From Polaribacter sp. MED152 (GTDB lineage Bacteria > Bacteroidota > Bacteroidia > Flavobacteriales > Flavobacteriaceae), in assembly GCF_000152945.2 (NCBI RefSeq), contig NC_020830.1, forward strand, positions 2,614,501-2,678,500: 64,000 bases of DNA, written 5' to 3'. Below the pieces are notes generated by a model that worked only from the letters and a program-made list of their open reading frames with translations, made no database searches and was not told the DNA's origin. The position numbers and the translations under genes were made by a program. The number at the start of each line of letters is the position of its first letter. Within the stretch, counting starts at the first letter, position 1. Positions 1 through 9,100 of this stretch are shown piece by piece.

Positions 1-649
1 TCTTGAGTTTGATAAAACTACATCTACCTATAAAGAAGACGTGAAATTAGATAACCCAAATCCTCAAGCAAATAGAAGTGGAGTAATGGTAATGTCTTTT
101 GGTGGTTCAGGTAGTACAGATATTTATTATAAAAATATAAAAGATCAAAAATTTGCAAATAAAACAGCCATTATGGGTAAACCCTTTTTAGTAAAAGATA
201 AACTTAAGCAGTACAATTGGGAGCTTTCTTCTGAAACTAAAAATATTGGAATGTATACTTGTTATAAAGCAACATCTACAGAAGAAGTAGAAAATGTTAA
301 AATAAGTATGATTAATGGTGAATCTAAAGAAACTAAAACTACAGAAACTGTAACAACAACTGCTTGGTATACAACTCAAGTTCCAATAAGTAATGGCCCT
401 AAAAACTACCAAGGTTTACCAGGTTTAATTTTAGAAATTAATGATGGTAAAAATTTAATTGTTTGTACAGAAATTGTGCTTAATCCAGAAAAAACGGTTG
501 TAATAGAAGAGCCAACTAAAGGTAAAGTTGTAAGTAAAAAGAAGTTCGATAAAATTCAAAAACAGAAATCAGACGAAATGATGGAGAAGTTTAAGAGCAG
601 AAAGGGAGTAGATTTAGGTAATGGGATTAATATTAAAATGGGAGGCTAA
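1..649 (+). CDS. GLPGLI family protein (5' end outside window)
   Basis: This is the C-terminal part of a GLPGLI family protein, a secreted Bacteroidota family of unknown function. The frame is open to the first base of the window: codons before the first possible start (GTG at 41) encode LEFDKTTSTYKEDVK, which matches LSFNKNESSFKEEVK in the next gene, so the true start lies upstream. The diagnostic YQGLPGLILEI motif is present near 405-440, followed by a lysine-rich C-terminus. It is a tandem paralog of the gene at 748 and sits upstream of a TonB-dependent receptor-like gene, a common arrangement for this family. The family assignment is firm; the function is unknown. Confidence 0.9.
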   Translation, partial: LEFDKTTSTYKEDVKLDNPNPQANRSGVMVMSFGGSGSTDIYYKNIKDQKFANKTAIMGKPFLVKDKLKQYNWELSSETKNIGMYTCYKATSTEEVENVKISMINGESKETKTTETVTTTAWYTTQVPISNGPKNYQGLPGLILEINDGKNLIVCTEIVLNPEKTVVIEEPTKGKVVSKKKFDKIQKQKSDEMMEKFKSRKGVDLGNGINIKMGG

Positions 650-717
650 GTGTTAAAGTTTTCCTAATGAATTTAAACTTTTAAGGTTTTTTTAAGTCTT
701 AGCACATATTATACAAG

Positions 718-725
718 TATTTTTG
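718..725 (+). promoter_or_regulatory. Candidate -7 box (TATTTTTG) for the second GLPGLI gene
   Basis: TATTTTTG matches the Bacteroidota TAnnTTTG consensus and lies 22 bp before the ATG at 748. No clear -33 TTG is evident, so the call rests on the -7 box and its position. Confidence 0.4.
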
Positions 726-747
726 GTTAAAATTTAAAAAAATAAAC

Positions 748-1578
748 ATGAAATCATTACTAACACTCTTTTTGGCATTTGTAACAGTTGCAACTTTTGC
801 GCAGAAAGATTTTCAGGGTAAAGCAACCTATATGTCTAAAACTACTATGGATATGAGTAGGTTTGGAGATCAAATGAGCGAGCAGCAGAAAAAGCAAATT
901 ATGGCTCGTATGAAGAATTTTTTAGAAAAAACTTACACATTAAGTTTTAATAAAAATGAATCATCTTTTAAAGAAGAAGTAAAATTAGATGCTCCAGGAA
1001 CATCAGGTCCAAGATGGGGTGCAAGTAATGGTCAAGGTTCTATTTACAAAAACCTTCAAGATCGTGAAATGATTGAAGACGTAGAGCAGTTTAGCAAACG
1101 TTTTTTAGTTGTTGAGCCAATGGAGCAACCAAAATGGGAGCTAGGTACAGAAAGCAAAAAGATTGGTCAGTACACAGTATACAAAGCAACAATGACCACT
1201 GTAGATACAAAAATTGATTGGGGAGGTATTTTTAGAAGAGGTAGAAGAAACCAGCCAAAAGATTCTACAAAAACGGAAGATAAAGAAGCACCAAAAATGC
1301 TAAATGTTACTGCATGGTACACACCTCAAATTCCTGTAAGTTCAGGTCCTGAATCTTATTGGGGTTTACCTGGTTTAATTTTAGAATTAAATGCAGATAG
1401 AACTACAATGTTATGTACTGAGATTGTAATCAATCCGTCTGAACCTGTAGAGATAGAAAAACCTAAAAAAGGTAAAAAAGTTTCTAGAGAAGAGTACAAC
1501 AAAATTATCAAAGTAAAAACAGAAGAACTTAAAGAGCGTTTCCAAAACAGACGTAGAGGAGGAGGAAGAGGATTTTAA
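748..1578 (+). CDS. GLPGLI family secreted protein
   Basis: A 276-aa GLPGLI family protein with a clear N-terminal signal peptide (MKSLLTLFLAFVTVATFAQ, cleavage probably after the AQ near residue 19), so it is exported. The central region carries TAWYTPQIPVSSGPESYWGLPGLILEL, whose GLPGLI core names the family. The C-terminus is basic and ends in an Arg/Gly-rich tail (RRRGGGRGF). It is a paralog of the truncated gene just upstream. It precedes an outer-membrane receptor-like gene by 39 bp and may share its transcript. The molecular function of the family is not known to me. Confidence 0.9.
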   Translation: MKSLLTLFLAFVTVATFAQKDFQGKATYMSKTTMDMSRFGDQMSEQQKKQIMARMKNFLEKTYTLSFNKNESSFKEEVKLDAPGTSGPRWGASNGQGSIYKNLQDREMIEDVEQFSKRFLVVEPMEQPKWELGTESKKIGQYTVYKATMTTVDTKIDWGGIFRRGRRNQPKDSTKTEDKEAPKMLNVTAWYTPQIPVSSGPESYWGLPGLILELNADRTTMLCTEIVINPSEPVEIEKPKKGKKVSREEYNKIIKVKTEELKERFQNRRRGGGRGF

Positions 1579-1617
1579 ATAAAACTTAAACTCTATCTAA
1601 CTTAAACACATTTACAC

Positions 1618-4368
1618 ATGAAAAAACTACTACTTATCGCCATTTTTATGGTGTCTTGGGCTACTAGTGCCCAAATTAAATTCTCTGGAGTTGTAAAAGA
1701 TTCTATTGGAGAGCCATTAGAAATGGCAAACGTTATTGCTTTAGATACTGTAGCTAAAAGAATTGCATCTTATGGTTTTACAGACTCGAAAGGTGTTTTT
1801 AAACTAGACTTAGCTAAAAACACGGTTTACAATATTAAAATTAGTTATGTTGGTTTTAAAGAAATTAGCCAGAACTTAAAAACAGGAACTACTGACATGT
1901 CTAAAAATTACACATTGTATGAAGACAATATGTTAGAGGGTATAAATATTGTAGCAAAAATGCCGGTTACTGTTAAAGGTGATACCATTATTTACAATGC
2001 AGATTCCTTTAAAAATGGTTCAGAAAGAAAACTTAAAGATGTATTAGAAAAACTACCAGGTGTAGAAATTAATGATGCAGGGCAAATAGAAGTAGAAGGT
2101 AAAGCCGTAGAAAAAATTATGGTTGATGGTAAAGAGTTTTTTAGTGGAGACACTAAATTAGCTACAGAAAATATCCCTTCTAATGCAGTTGATAAAATTC
2201 AGGTTTTAAGAAATTACTCGAATGTAAGCCAGTTAAGTGGTGTACAAAATAACCAAGACAGAGTTGCCATAAATATAAAACTAAAGGAAGGTAAAAAGAA
2301 CTTTTGGTTTGGAGATATTTCAGCTGGTGGAGGTCAATCTCAAGATGAAACTTTATACTTATTTCAGCCTAAATTATTTTACTATACCCCAAAATATACC
2401 ATTAATATTATTGGTGATGTAAATAATCTTGGTGATGTTGTCATAAGTAGACGAGATGCTAGAAGTTTTGGAGGTAGTTTCCAAAGTCAGAGTCCTTCTA
2501 ATGGTACAAATATTAGTTTAGGAGATGCAGGTATTAGCTTTTTAAATGCTGGTGCAAGAAATGCAAATAGAATTGAAACAAAGTTAACCGCTTTAAATTT
2601 TAGTTATTCTCCAAATCCTAAATTAGATTTAAGCGGATTTTTAATTTGGTCTGGAAATAGCAATGGACAAAGAAATATTTCTGATATCGATTATGTAGAT
2701 CCTACAATTCCAGATGAATTTAGAGATACCCAAACAAATCAAACAAGTAACACTGGTTTGTTTAGGTTTAGTACAGTATATAAGAAAGATTTTAATAATC
2801 AATTGAATTATAACATTTCTGGGCGTTTTTCAAACGAGTTTAGTAATGAAGCTGTAGATTCTAGAGTTTTGAGTGATATATCTCAATATGAGAAAGCAAC
2901 ACCATACACCATAAATCAAGATTTTAGTTATTTCTATACAGCAAGTGAGAAAAGTATTTTTGCTTTAGAAGTAAAACACTTATTGCAAGATGAAGATCCG
3001 TTTTATATAGCTTCATTAGAAAATGATCCTAACAATAATGATGATGTCGATAATGATGGTTTTGATGATGCTGCAGAAACTCTAGGTTTAGATAGGTCTA
3101 ATGCGTTCTATACTTTAGAGCAAGATAGAAGAGTAAAATCGAATCAACTAGATGCAAAATTAGATTATTACTATATTTTAAATCAGAAAAGTAATTTAAA
3201 CTTTGTGGCTGGTACTATCTTAAGTAAGCAAAATTTTGATTCTCGATTTTTTCAAATTTTAGATAATGGTGCAGAGTTAGATCCTAATCCAACTATTCCA
3301 GGTATTGTAGATCCACAAACTACAAATGATACTGAGTATAATTTTACTGATATTTATGCAGGATTAAGATATAGATTAAGAACGGGAATCTTTACAGTTA
3401 CTCCTGGTTTTACATTGCACTCTTACAATTCTAATAACACACAGTATGGTTTAGAAACATTTGAAGATAAATTCTTTAAACTATTACCAGAATTTGAAGC
3501 AATTGCGCAGTTTAAACAAAGTGAAAGCCTAAGATTTAGTTATAGACAACAGGTTAATTTTACAGATGTGAATCAAATAGCAAGAGGTATTGTTGCCAAT
3601 AGTTATGATTCTTTCTTTTCTGGAAATGCAGAATTGTTAAATGCTAGTTTTCATAATGTGAGTTTAAATTATAGCAGTTTTAACTTATTCAATAATAGTA
3701 ATGTTTTTTCTAGAATTAACTATACTAAAACGATGAATCAAGTGAACAGAAATACAATTTTTGAACCAGGTTCAGTAGTTTCTAGTAGTAATTCTATTAA
3801 CTCGCCATTAGATAATGAAAGTTTTACAGGCCTTTTATTTGCTGGGAAAACATTTGGTAAAATTCAAACACGTTTAGGAGGTACCTATAACTACAGCAAG
3901 AGTTACCAGTTTATAAATAATTTAGACAACACAAATATTAACAATAATTACAGTTTTAGTGCTAGAGTAGGTACTAATTTTAGAAAGGCACCAAACGTAA
4001 CTATACGTTATAATATTGGGTTCAATAATCAAGAAAACAGTGCAAGACCAGATATCATTAAAACAGTAAGACATACCCCATCTATAGATTTTGATGCATA
4101 TATCTGGAAATCTGTTACGTTAACTTCAGACTTTTCTTACACAGACCAAAGACAAGATGGTGTTTCTACGAACTCATTTAGCTTATGGAATGCTAAATTG
4201 GCGTACAGAAAAGATAGTGATGCAAAATGGGAGTATGAAATTGTTGGGAACAACCTTTTAGCAACTGGTTCAGAAGCGTCAGTAAGCCAAAGTGTATTTG
4301 CATTTACGTTAAATGAACGTTTTATCTTACCAAGATTTGTAAGTTTTAGAGTGCGTTATCAATTATAA
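1618..4368 (+). CDS. TonB-dependent receptor-like outer-membrane beta-barrel protein
   Basis: A 916-aa protein with a signal peptide (MKKLLLIAIFMVSWATSAQ). A carboxypeptidase-regulatory-like Ig domain follows (about residues 20-105, with FSGVVKDSIGEPLEMANV and YNIKISYVGFKEI). Next is a plug-like region (VLEKLPGVEINDAGQIEVEGK, then VDGKEFFSGD), and then a long beta-barrel ending in aromatic-alternating strands (SFRVRYQL at the terminus). It resembles the outer membrane beta-barrel family related to TonB receptors; the substrate is unknown. An aspartate-rich segment around residues 468-480 (NNNDDVDNDGFDDAAE) resembles a thrombospondin type-3 calcium motif within a loop. It follows two GLPGLI genes and ends at a strong terminator. 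Confidence 0.88.
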   Translation: MKKLLLIAIFMVSWATSAQIKFSGVVKDSIGEPLEMANVIALDTVAKRIASYGFTDSKGVFKLDLAKNTVYNIKISYVGFKEISQNLKTGTTDMSKNYTLYEDNMLEGINIVAKMPVTVKGDTIIYNADSFKNGSERKLKDVLEKLPGVEINDAGQIEVEGKAVEKIMVDGKEFFSGDTKLATENIPSNAVDKIQVLRNYSNVSQLSGVQNNQDRVAINIKLKEGKKNFWFGDISAGGGQSQDETLYLFQPKLFYYTPKYTINIIGDVNNLGDVVISRRDARSFGGSFQSQSPSNGTNISLGDAGISFLNAGARNANRIETKLTALNFSYSPNPKLDLSGFLIWSGNSNGQRNISDIDYVDPTIPDEFRDTQTNQTSNTGLFRFSTVYKKDFNNQLNYNISGRFSNEFSNEAVDSRVLSDISQYEKATPYTINQDFSYFYTASEKSIFALEVKHLLQDEDPFYIASLENDPNNNDDVDNDGFDDAAETLGLDRSNAFYTLEQDRRVKSNQLDAKLDYYYILNQKSNLNFVAGTILSKQNFDSRFFQILDNGAELDPNPTIPGIVDPQTTNDTEYNFTDIYAGLRYRLRTGIFTVTPGFTLHSYNSNNTQYGLETFEDKFFKLLPEFEAIAQFKQSESLRFSYRQQVNFTDVNQIARGIVANSYDSFFSGNAELLNASFHNVSLNYSSFNLFNNSNVFSRINYTKTMNQVNRNTIFEPGSVVSSSNSINSPLDNESFTGLLFAGKTFGKIQTRLGGTYNYSKSYQFINNLDNTNINNNYSFSARVGTNFRKAPNVTIRYNIGFNNQENSARPDIIKTVRHTPSIDFDAYIWKSVTLTSDFSYTDQRQDGVSTNSFSLWNAKLAYRKDSDAKWEYEIVGNNLLATGSEASVSQSVFAFTLNERFILPRFVSFRVRYQL

Positions 4369-4389
4369 CAACCAAAATCTTTAATTATA

Positions 4390-4420
4390 AAAATGGCTCA
4401 TTCTTGAGCCATTTTTTTAT
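4390..4420 (+). terminator. Rho-independent terminator after the receptor gene
   Basis: An 11-bp stem, AAAATGGCTCA paired with TGAGCCATTTT, around a TTCT loop, followed by a T-run. It lies 22 bp past the receptor stop codon and just before the next start at 4430. Confidence 0.85.
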
Positions 4421-4429
4421 TTTAGCCAA

Positions 4430-5191
4430 ATGAGTTTATTAGCATCAAAATCGCCTTTATATGCAACCTTTAAAACATTGGGTTTACTCTATTTGTTTTT
4501 TGTGGTAGGTTTATTTTTAGATAGTTTTTACTTGGTAAGAATTACTGAAAACGCTCAGTTTTATGCTAATGCTTTAATGCTCATTGTATTTTTTATCACA
4601 TTTTTTAAAGTAACACCGAGATTAAAAGAACAAATGATTTCTGCTGTTCTTATTGGTTTTTTTGGTGAGTATTTGTTTTCTGTTTTATTGGGTATGTATA
4701 CATATAGGTTAGAAAATGTGCCACATTACATTCCTTTTGGTCATGCTTTTGTATACATAGCAGTTCTGTGTTTTTCAAAAGCAGCCTCAATAAAAGTTAG
4801 AAGAAAACAAATTGAAACTTTTTTAATAATAGCCATAAGTATTTACGCCACATTATTTTTAATATTTAAGAATGATGTTTTTGGTTTTGTAATGACAGTT
4901 GCAACATTATTAATTCTGAGAAATAAATCAAAAGAGCGACTTTTTTACCTTACAATGTATGCATCTGTTGTGGTTTTAGAGTTGGTAGGTACTTACTATA
5001 AATGTTGGTTTTGGCCAACAACTGCCTGGAATGTAGTGCCATTTTTGCCAAGTGCAAATCCGCCAAGTGGTATTAGTTTGTTTTATTTTTTGCTAGATTT
5101 AGGTACGCTTTGGTTGTATAAACAGAGGCACAGAGAAGCTTGGCAAAGAATGAAAAATATTCGTAAAATAAAAGCAATTGCCAAAAACTAA
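4430..5191 (+). CDS. Polytopic membrane protein of unrecognised family (paralog of the gene at 41317)
   Basis: I do not recognise the family. The 253-aa product has about seven to eight hydrophobic segments. Conserved blocks shared with its paralog at 41317 are LLGMYTYRLENVP, the PxGHA that follows, a DVFGFVMTV segment, and NPPSGISLFYFLLDL near the C-terminus. Conserved polar residues inside membrane segments (E, R, H) hint at an enzymatic or transport role, but none can be named. The C-terminal tail is basic and cytoplasmic-looking. The gene lies between a terminator and gldA. Confidence 0.75.
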   Translation: MSLLASKSPLYATFKTLGLLYLFFVVGLFLDSFYLVRITENAQFYANALMLIVFFITFFKVTPRLKEQMISAVLIGFFGEYLFSVLLGMYTYRLENVPHYIPFGHAFVYIAVLCFSKAASIKVRRKQIETFLIIAISIYATLFLIFKNDVFGFVMTVATLLILRNKSKERLFYLTMYASVVVLELVGTYYKCWFWPTTAWNVVPFLPSANPPSGISLFYFLLDLGTLWLYKQRHREAWQRMKNIRKIKAIAKN

Positions 5192-5238
5192 AGTCTATTA
5201 TTTTTCGTTTACAATTTAGTGGTTACAAAACTTAACAC

Positions 5239-6132
5239 ATGTCTATACAAATAACATCGGTTTCTAAGCTTTATAAAGATCAAAAAGCGTTAAATGATAT
5301 TTCTTTTTCAGCGAAAAAGGGTGAAATCATTGGGTTTTTAGGTCCTAATGGAGCTGGAAAATCAACCATGATGAAAATCTTAACAGGATTTATTAAACCA
5401 AATTCTGGTACTGTTTTGGTTGATGAAATTGATGTGTTAGAAAAGCCTATAGAAAGTCAGAAAAATATAGGTTACTTGCCAGAACATAATCCTTTATATG
5501 CGGAAATGTATGTAAGAGAATATTTACAATTTAGAGCACAAATTTATAAAGTTGATAAAAGCCAAGTTGAGATTTGCATAGAAAAGGTAGGTTTAACAGC
5601 AGAGGCCCACAAAAAAATAAATCAACTTTCTAAAGGATATCAACAAAGGGTGGGCATTGCAGCTGCTATTTTGCATAATCCCTCAGTATTAATTTTAGAT
5701 GAACCAACTACTGGTTTAGATCCAAATCAATTGGTAGAAATTCGAGCATTAATCAAAGAATTGGGTAAAGAAAAAACAGTTCTATTATCTACACATATTA
5801 TGCAAGAAGTAGAAGCGGTTTGCGATAAAGTGGTTATCATTAAGAAGGGTGAAATATTGCTGGAAGAAGATTTAAAAAATTTAAATCAAAAAAAGCAACA
5901 AATCATAGAAGTTACATTTAGCGCCAAACTAGATGAACAATTGTTTAGCCAATTAACTCATTTAAATTCTACAAAAAAGGTAAACGATACAACTTGGCAA
6001 TTATCTTTTTCATCGGAAGAAGATATGCGACCTAAAGTGTTCGATTTTGCTAAACAACACGATTTGCAAATACTAGAATTGAGTTCCAAAAACAAAAACT
6101 TAGAAACACTTTTTAGAGAAGTTACAGCTTAA
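5239..6132 (+). CDS. gldA: GldA, gliding-motility ABC transporter ATP-binding subunit
   Basis: A 297-aa ABC ATPase. Walker A GPNGAGKST is at residues 35-43, the Q-loop region is near YLPEHNPLY, the signature LSKGY is at 130-134, Walker B LILDEPTTGLD is at about 151-161, and the switch histidine is in LLSTH. The C-terminal extension (about residues 220-297) is typical of GldA. GldA works with the membrane proteins GldF and GldG in gliding-competent Bacteroidota; those genes are not in this window. The assignment to GldA rather than a generic ABC ATPase rests on overall similarity as I recall it. Its stop overlaps the convergent dnaE stop by 4 bp. Confidence 0.85.
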   Translation: MSIQITSVSKLYKDQKALNDISFSAKKGEIIGFLGPNGAGKSTMMKILTGFIKPNSGTVLVDEIDVLEKPIESQKNIGYLPEHNPLYAEMYVREYLQFRAQIYKVDKSQVEICIEKVGLTAEAHKKINQLSKGYQQRVGIAAAILHNPSVLILDEPTTGLDPNQLVEIRALIKELGKEKTVLLSTHIMQEVEAVCDKVVIIKKGEILLEEDLKNLNQKKQQIIEVTFSAKLDEQLFSQLTHLNSTKKVNDTTWQLSFSSEEDMRPKVFDFAKQHDLQILELSSKNKNLETLFREVTA

Positions 6133-9100
6133 TTAAGCTTATAATTAATTTGCTGCTTATCTAAAGTTGCCAAAAGTTCAGAAGAAATTTTAATTTTAGT
6201 ATTTCTGCTTGGTAAACTCAATTCAATCTTTTCTTTAGCGTCCCAGATTGTAAAATTTAAACTTTGTGTACCATTCACATTTCTTAAAATACTTTCCAAA
6301 TTTAAAATGCGTTCTTCACTAAGTTCATCTACAGACATTTTAATGGTAATCTTTTTACACAAAGTATCCATAATATCATGAAGCAATTTAAACTCTGTAA
6401 ACTTAATTCTTGGTTCACCTTGTACGCCATCTTTGTTGGTCCAACCAGCTTGAATTGTTGCACGCACAAATAAAAAAGAATTAGGAACTAGAAAATGCTT
6501 AAACTTTAAGTAATCTTCTCCAAAAACACGAAATTCATTACTATCACCATAATCTTCAATAAAGAAAGAGGCCCAACCTTTACCTGCTTTAGATACTCTG
6601 TGTTGTACTTCTGTTATAATACCTGCAAAAGATAAGTTCATACCAACGTATTTGTTCAAATCTCCTTTAAAGTATTTTAGAGAGGCGTTACAGAAAATCA
6701 TTTCATTTTTAAAATCATCTAAAGGATGTGCAGAAATGTAAATTCCGATTACTTCTTTCTCTTGTGATAAAAGTTCCATGGTTCCCCAAGTTTCACACTC
6801 AGGAATATCTGGTTCAGGAAATTGGACAGTAGAGGTTTCACCAAACATAGAAACTTGAGCTGAATTTTCATTTTCTTGGTACTTACTACCAAATTTCATT
6901 GCTCTTTCTAAAAAGGTAATTCCTTTTTCATCGGTAGCAAAATATTGAGCTCTATGTGTGTCTGAAAAAGAATCAAAAGCACCTGCTTTTATTAAACTGT
7001 CAAAAGATTTTTTATTGGCAGCTCTTAAATCTACACGTTTTGCTAAATCAAAAATAGAGGAATAATTTCCGTTTTCTTTGCGCTCTGCAATTATTGCTCT
7101 TACAGCTGCAGCCCCAACACCTTTAACTGCAGCCATTCCAAAACGAACAGCACCTTCTTGATTTACAGAAAATTTTAAATAAGATTCATTAATATCTGGT
7201 CCTAGAACCTCTAGCCCCATACGTTTACATTCTTCCATAAAGAAGGAAACAGCCTTAATATCTTTCATGTTGTTAGAAAGTACAGAAGCCATATATTCTG
7301 CAGGATAATGTGCTTTTAAATATGCAGTTTGATAAGCAATCCAAGCATAACAAGTAGAGTGAGATTTATTGAAGGCATAACTTGCAAAGGCTTCCCAATC
7401 TTTCCAGATTTTTTCTAGCTTTTCTTCATCATGACCATTTTTACCTGCTTGCTCAATAAACTTAGGTTTCATTTTATCAAGTACAGCAATTTGCTTTTTA
7501 CCCATGGCTTTACGTAAAACATCGGCTTCACCTTTGGTAAAATCTGCCAGTTTTTGCGAGAGTAACATTACTTGCTCTTGGTAAACTGTAATTCCATAGG
7601 TCTCTGCCAAGTATTCTTCCATTGCTGGTAAATCGTACTCAATATCTTCTGTTCCGTGTTTTCTGTTGATAAAACTCGGAATGTATTCCATTGGTCCAGG
7701 TCTGTACAATGCATTCATTGCAATTAAATCTGCGAAAACTGTTGGCTTTAGTGAGCGCATGTGTTTTTGCATTCCTGGAGATTCATACTGAAAAATACCT
7801 ACTGTTTCTCCTCTTTGGAATAACTCGTATGTTTTTTCATCATCTAAAGGAAAGTTCTCAGGATCTAATTCTACACCATGTTTTGCTTTTACAATTTTTA
7901 CGGTGTCTTTAATTAATGTCAGTGTCTTTAACCCTAAGAAGTCCATTTTCAACAAACCTGCAGATTCTACTACAGAGTTGTCAAATTGGGTTACATACAT
8001 ATCTGAATCCTTAGCCAAAGCAACAGGAACGTAATTTGTAATATCACCAGGTGTAATGATTACACCACAAGCATGAATACCTGTATTTCTTACGGAACCC
8101 TCTAAAATTGTAGCTTTATTTATCGTTTCTGAAACTAAATCAGAACCAGAAGACATGGTTCTTAACTCTTCTACTAATTGTTTTTCTTCTGCACGTAAAC
8201 CATCTACTTTACCTTTACTTTTAGGGTCATCACCAAAAATATTTTTAAGCTTTATTCCAGGAATTAATTTGGCAATTCTATCCGCTTCAAAAAGTGGTAA
8301 ATCTAAAACTCTGGCTGTATCTCTAATCGAAGATTTTGCAGCCATTGTTCCATAAGTTATAATTTGTGCTACTTGGTTGGCACCATATTTATCAATTACA
8401 TAATCCATAACTCGACCTCGACCTTCATCATCAAAATCGATATCGATATCTGGCATAGAAACACGTTCAGGATTTAAGAAACGCTCAAAAAGTAAATCGT
8501 ATTTAATAGGATCAATATTGGTTATCCAAAGACAATAAGCGACTACTGAACCAGCTGCAGAACCACGACCTGGACCCACTGCAACATCCATTTTTCTGGC
8601 TTCGCGAATAAAATCTTCTACAATTAAAAAGTAACCAGGATAACCTGTTTTTTCGATTACTTCTAATTCAAAATCTAAACGTTCTTTAATTTCGGGCGTT
8701 ATTTCTCCATAACGTATTTTAGCACCTTCAAAAGTTAGGTGTTTCAAAAAGTTGTTTTCACCACGTTTACCTCCATCTTCATTATCTCTTGCGTCTTTAA
8801 ATTCATCAGGAATATCAAAAGCAGGTAACAGTACATCTCTTGCTAAAGTAAATATTTCAATTTTATCTACAATTTCTTGAATATTGATAATAGCCTCTGG
8901 CAAGTCTGCAAAAAGCGTTTTCATTTCATCTGAAGACTTGAAATAGTATTCTTCATTAGGTAAACCATATCTATAGCCTCTACCTTTTCCTTTAGGTGTA
9001 GCTTGCTTTTCGCCATCTTTTACACACAGTAAAATATCGTGTGCATTTGCATCTTTTTTCTCTAAATAGAAAGTATTGTTCGTAGCAACAATTTTAATAT

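Noticed and set aside
41..649. GTG at 41 as the start of the first gene
   Set aside because: The frame is open to the window edge and the residues before position 41 align with the paralog at 748, so the gene is cut by the window rather than starting there.
6120..6142. AGCTTAATTAAGCT palindrome at the gldA/dnaE stop overlap as an operator
   Set aside because: It lies at convergent stop codons with no promoter nearby and arises largely from the two overlapping TAA stops.
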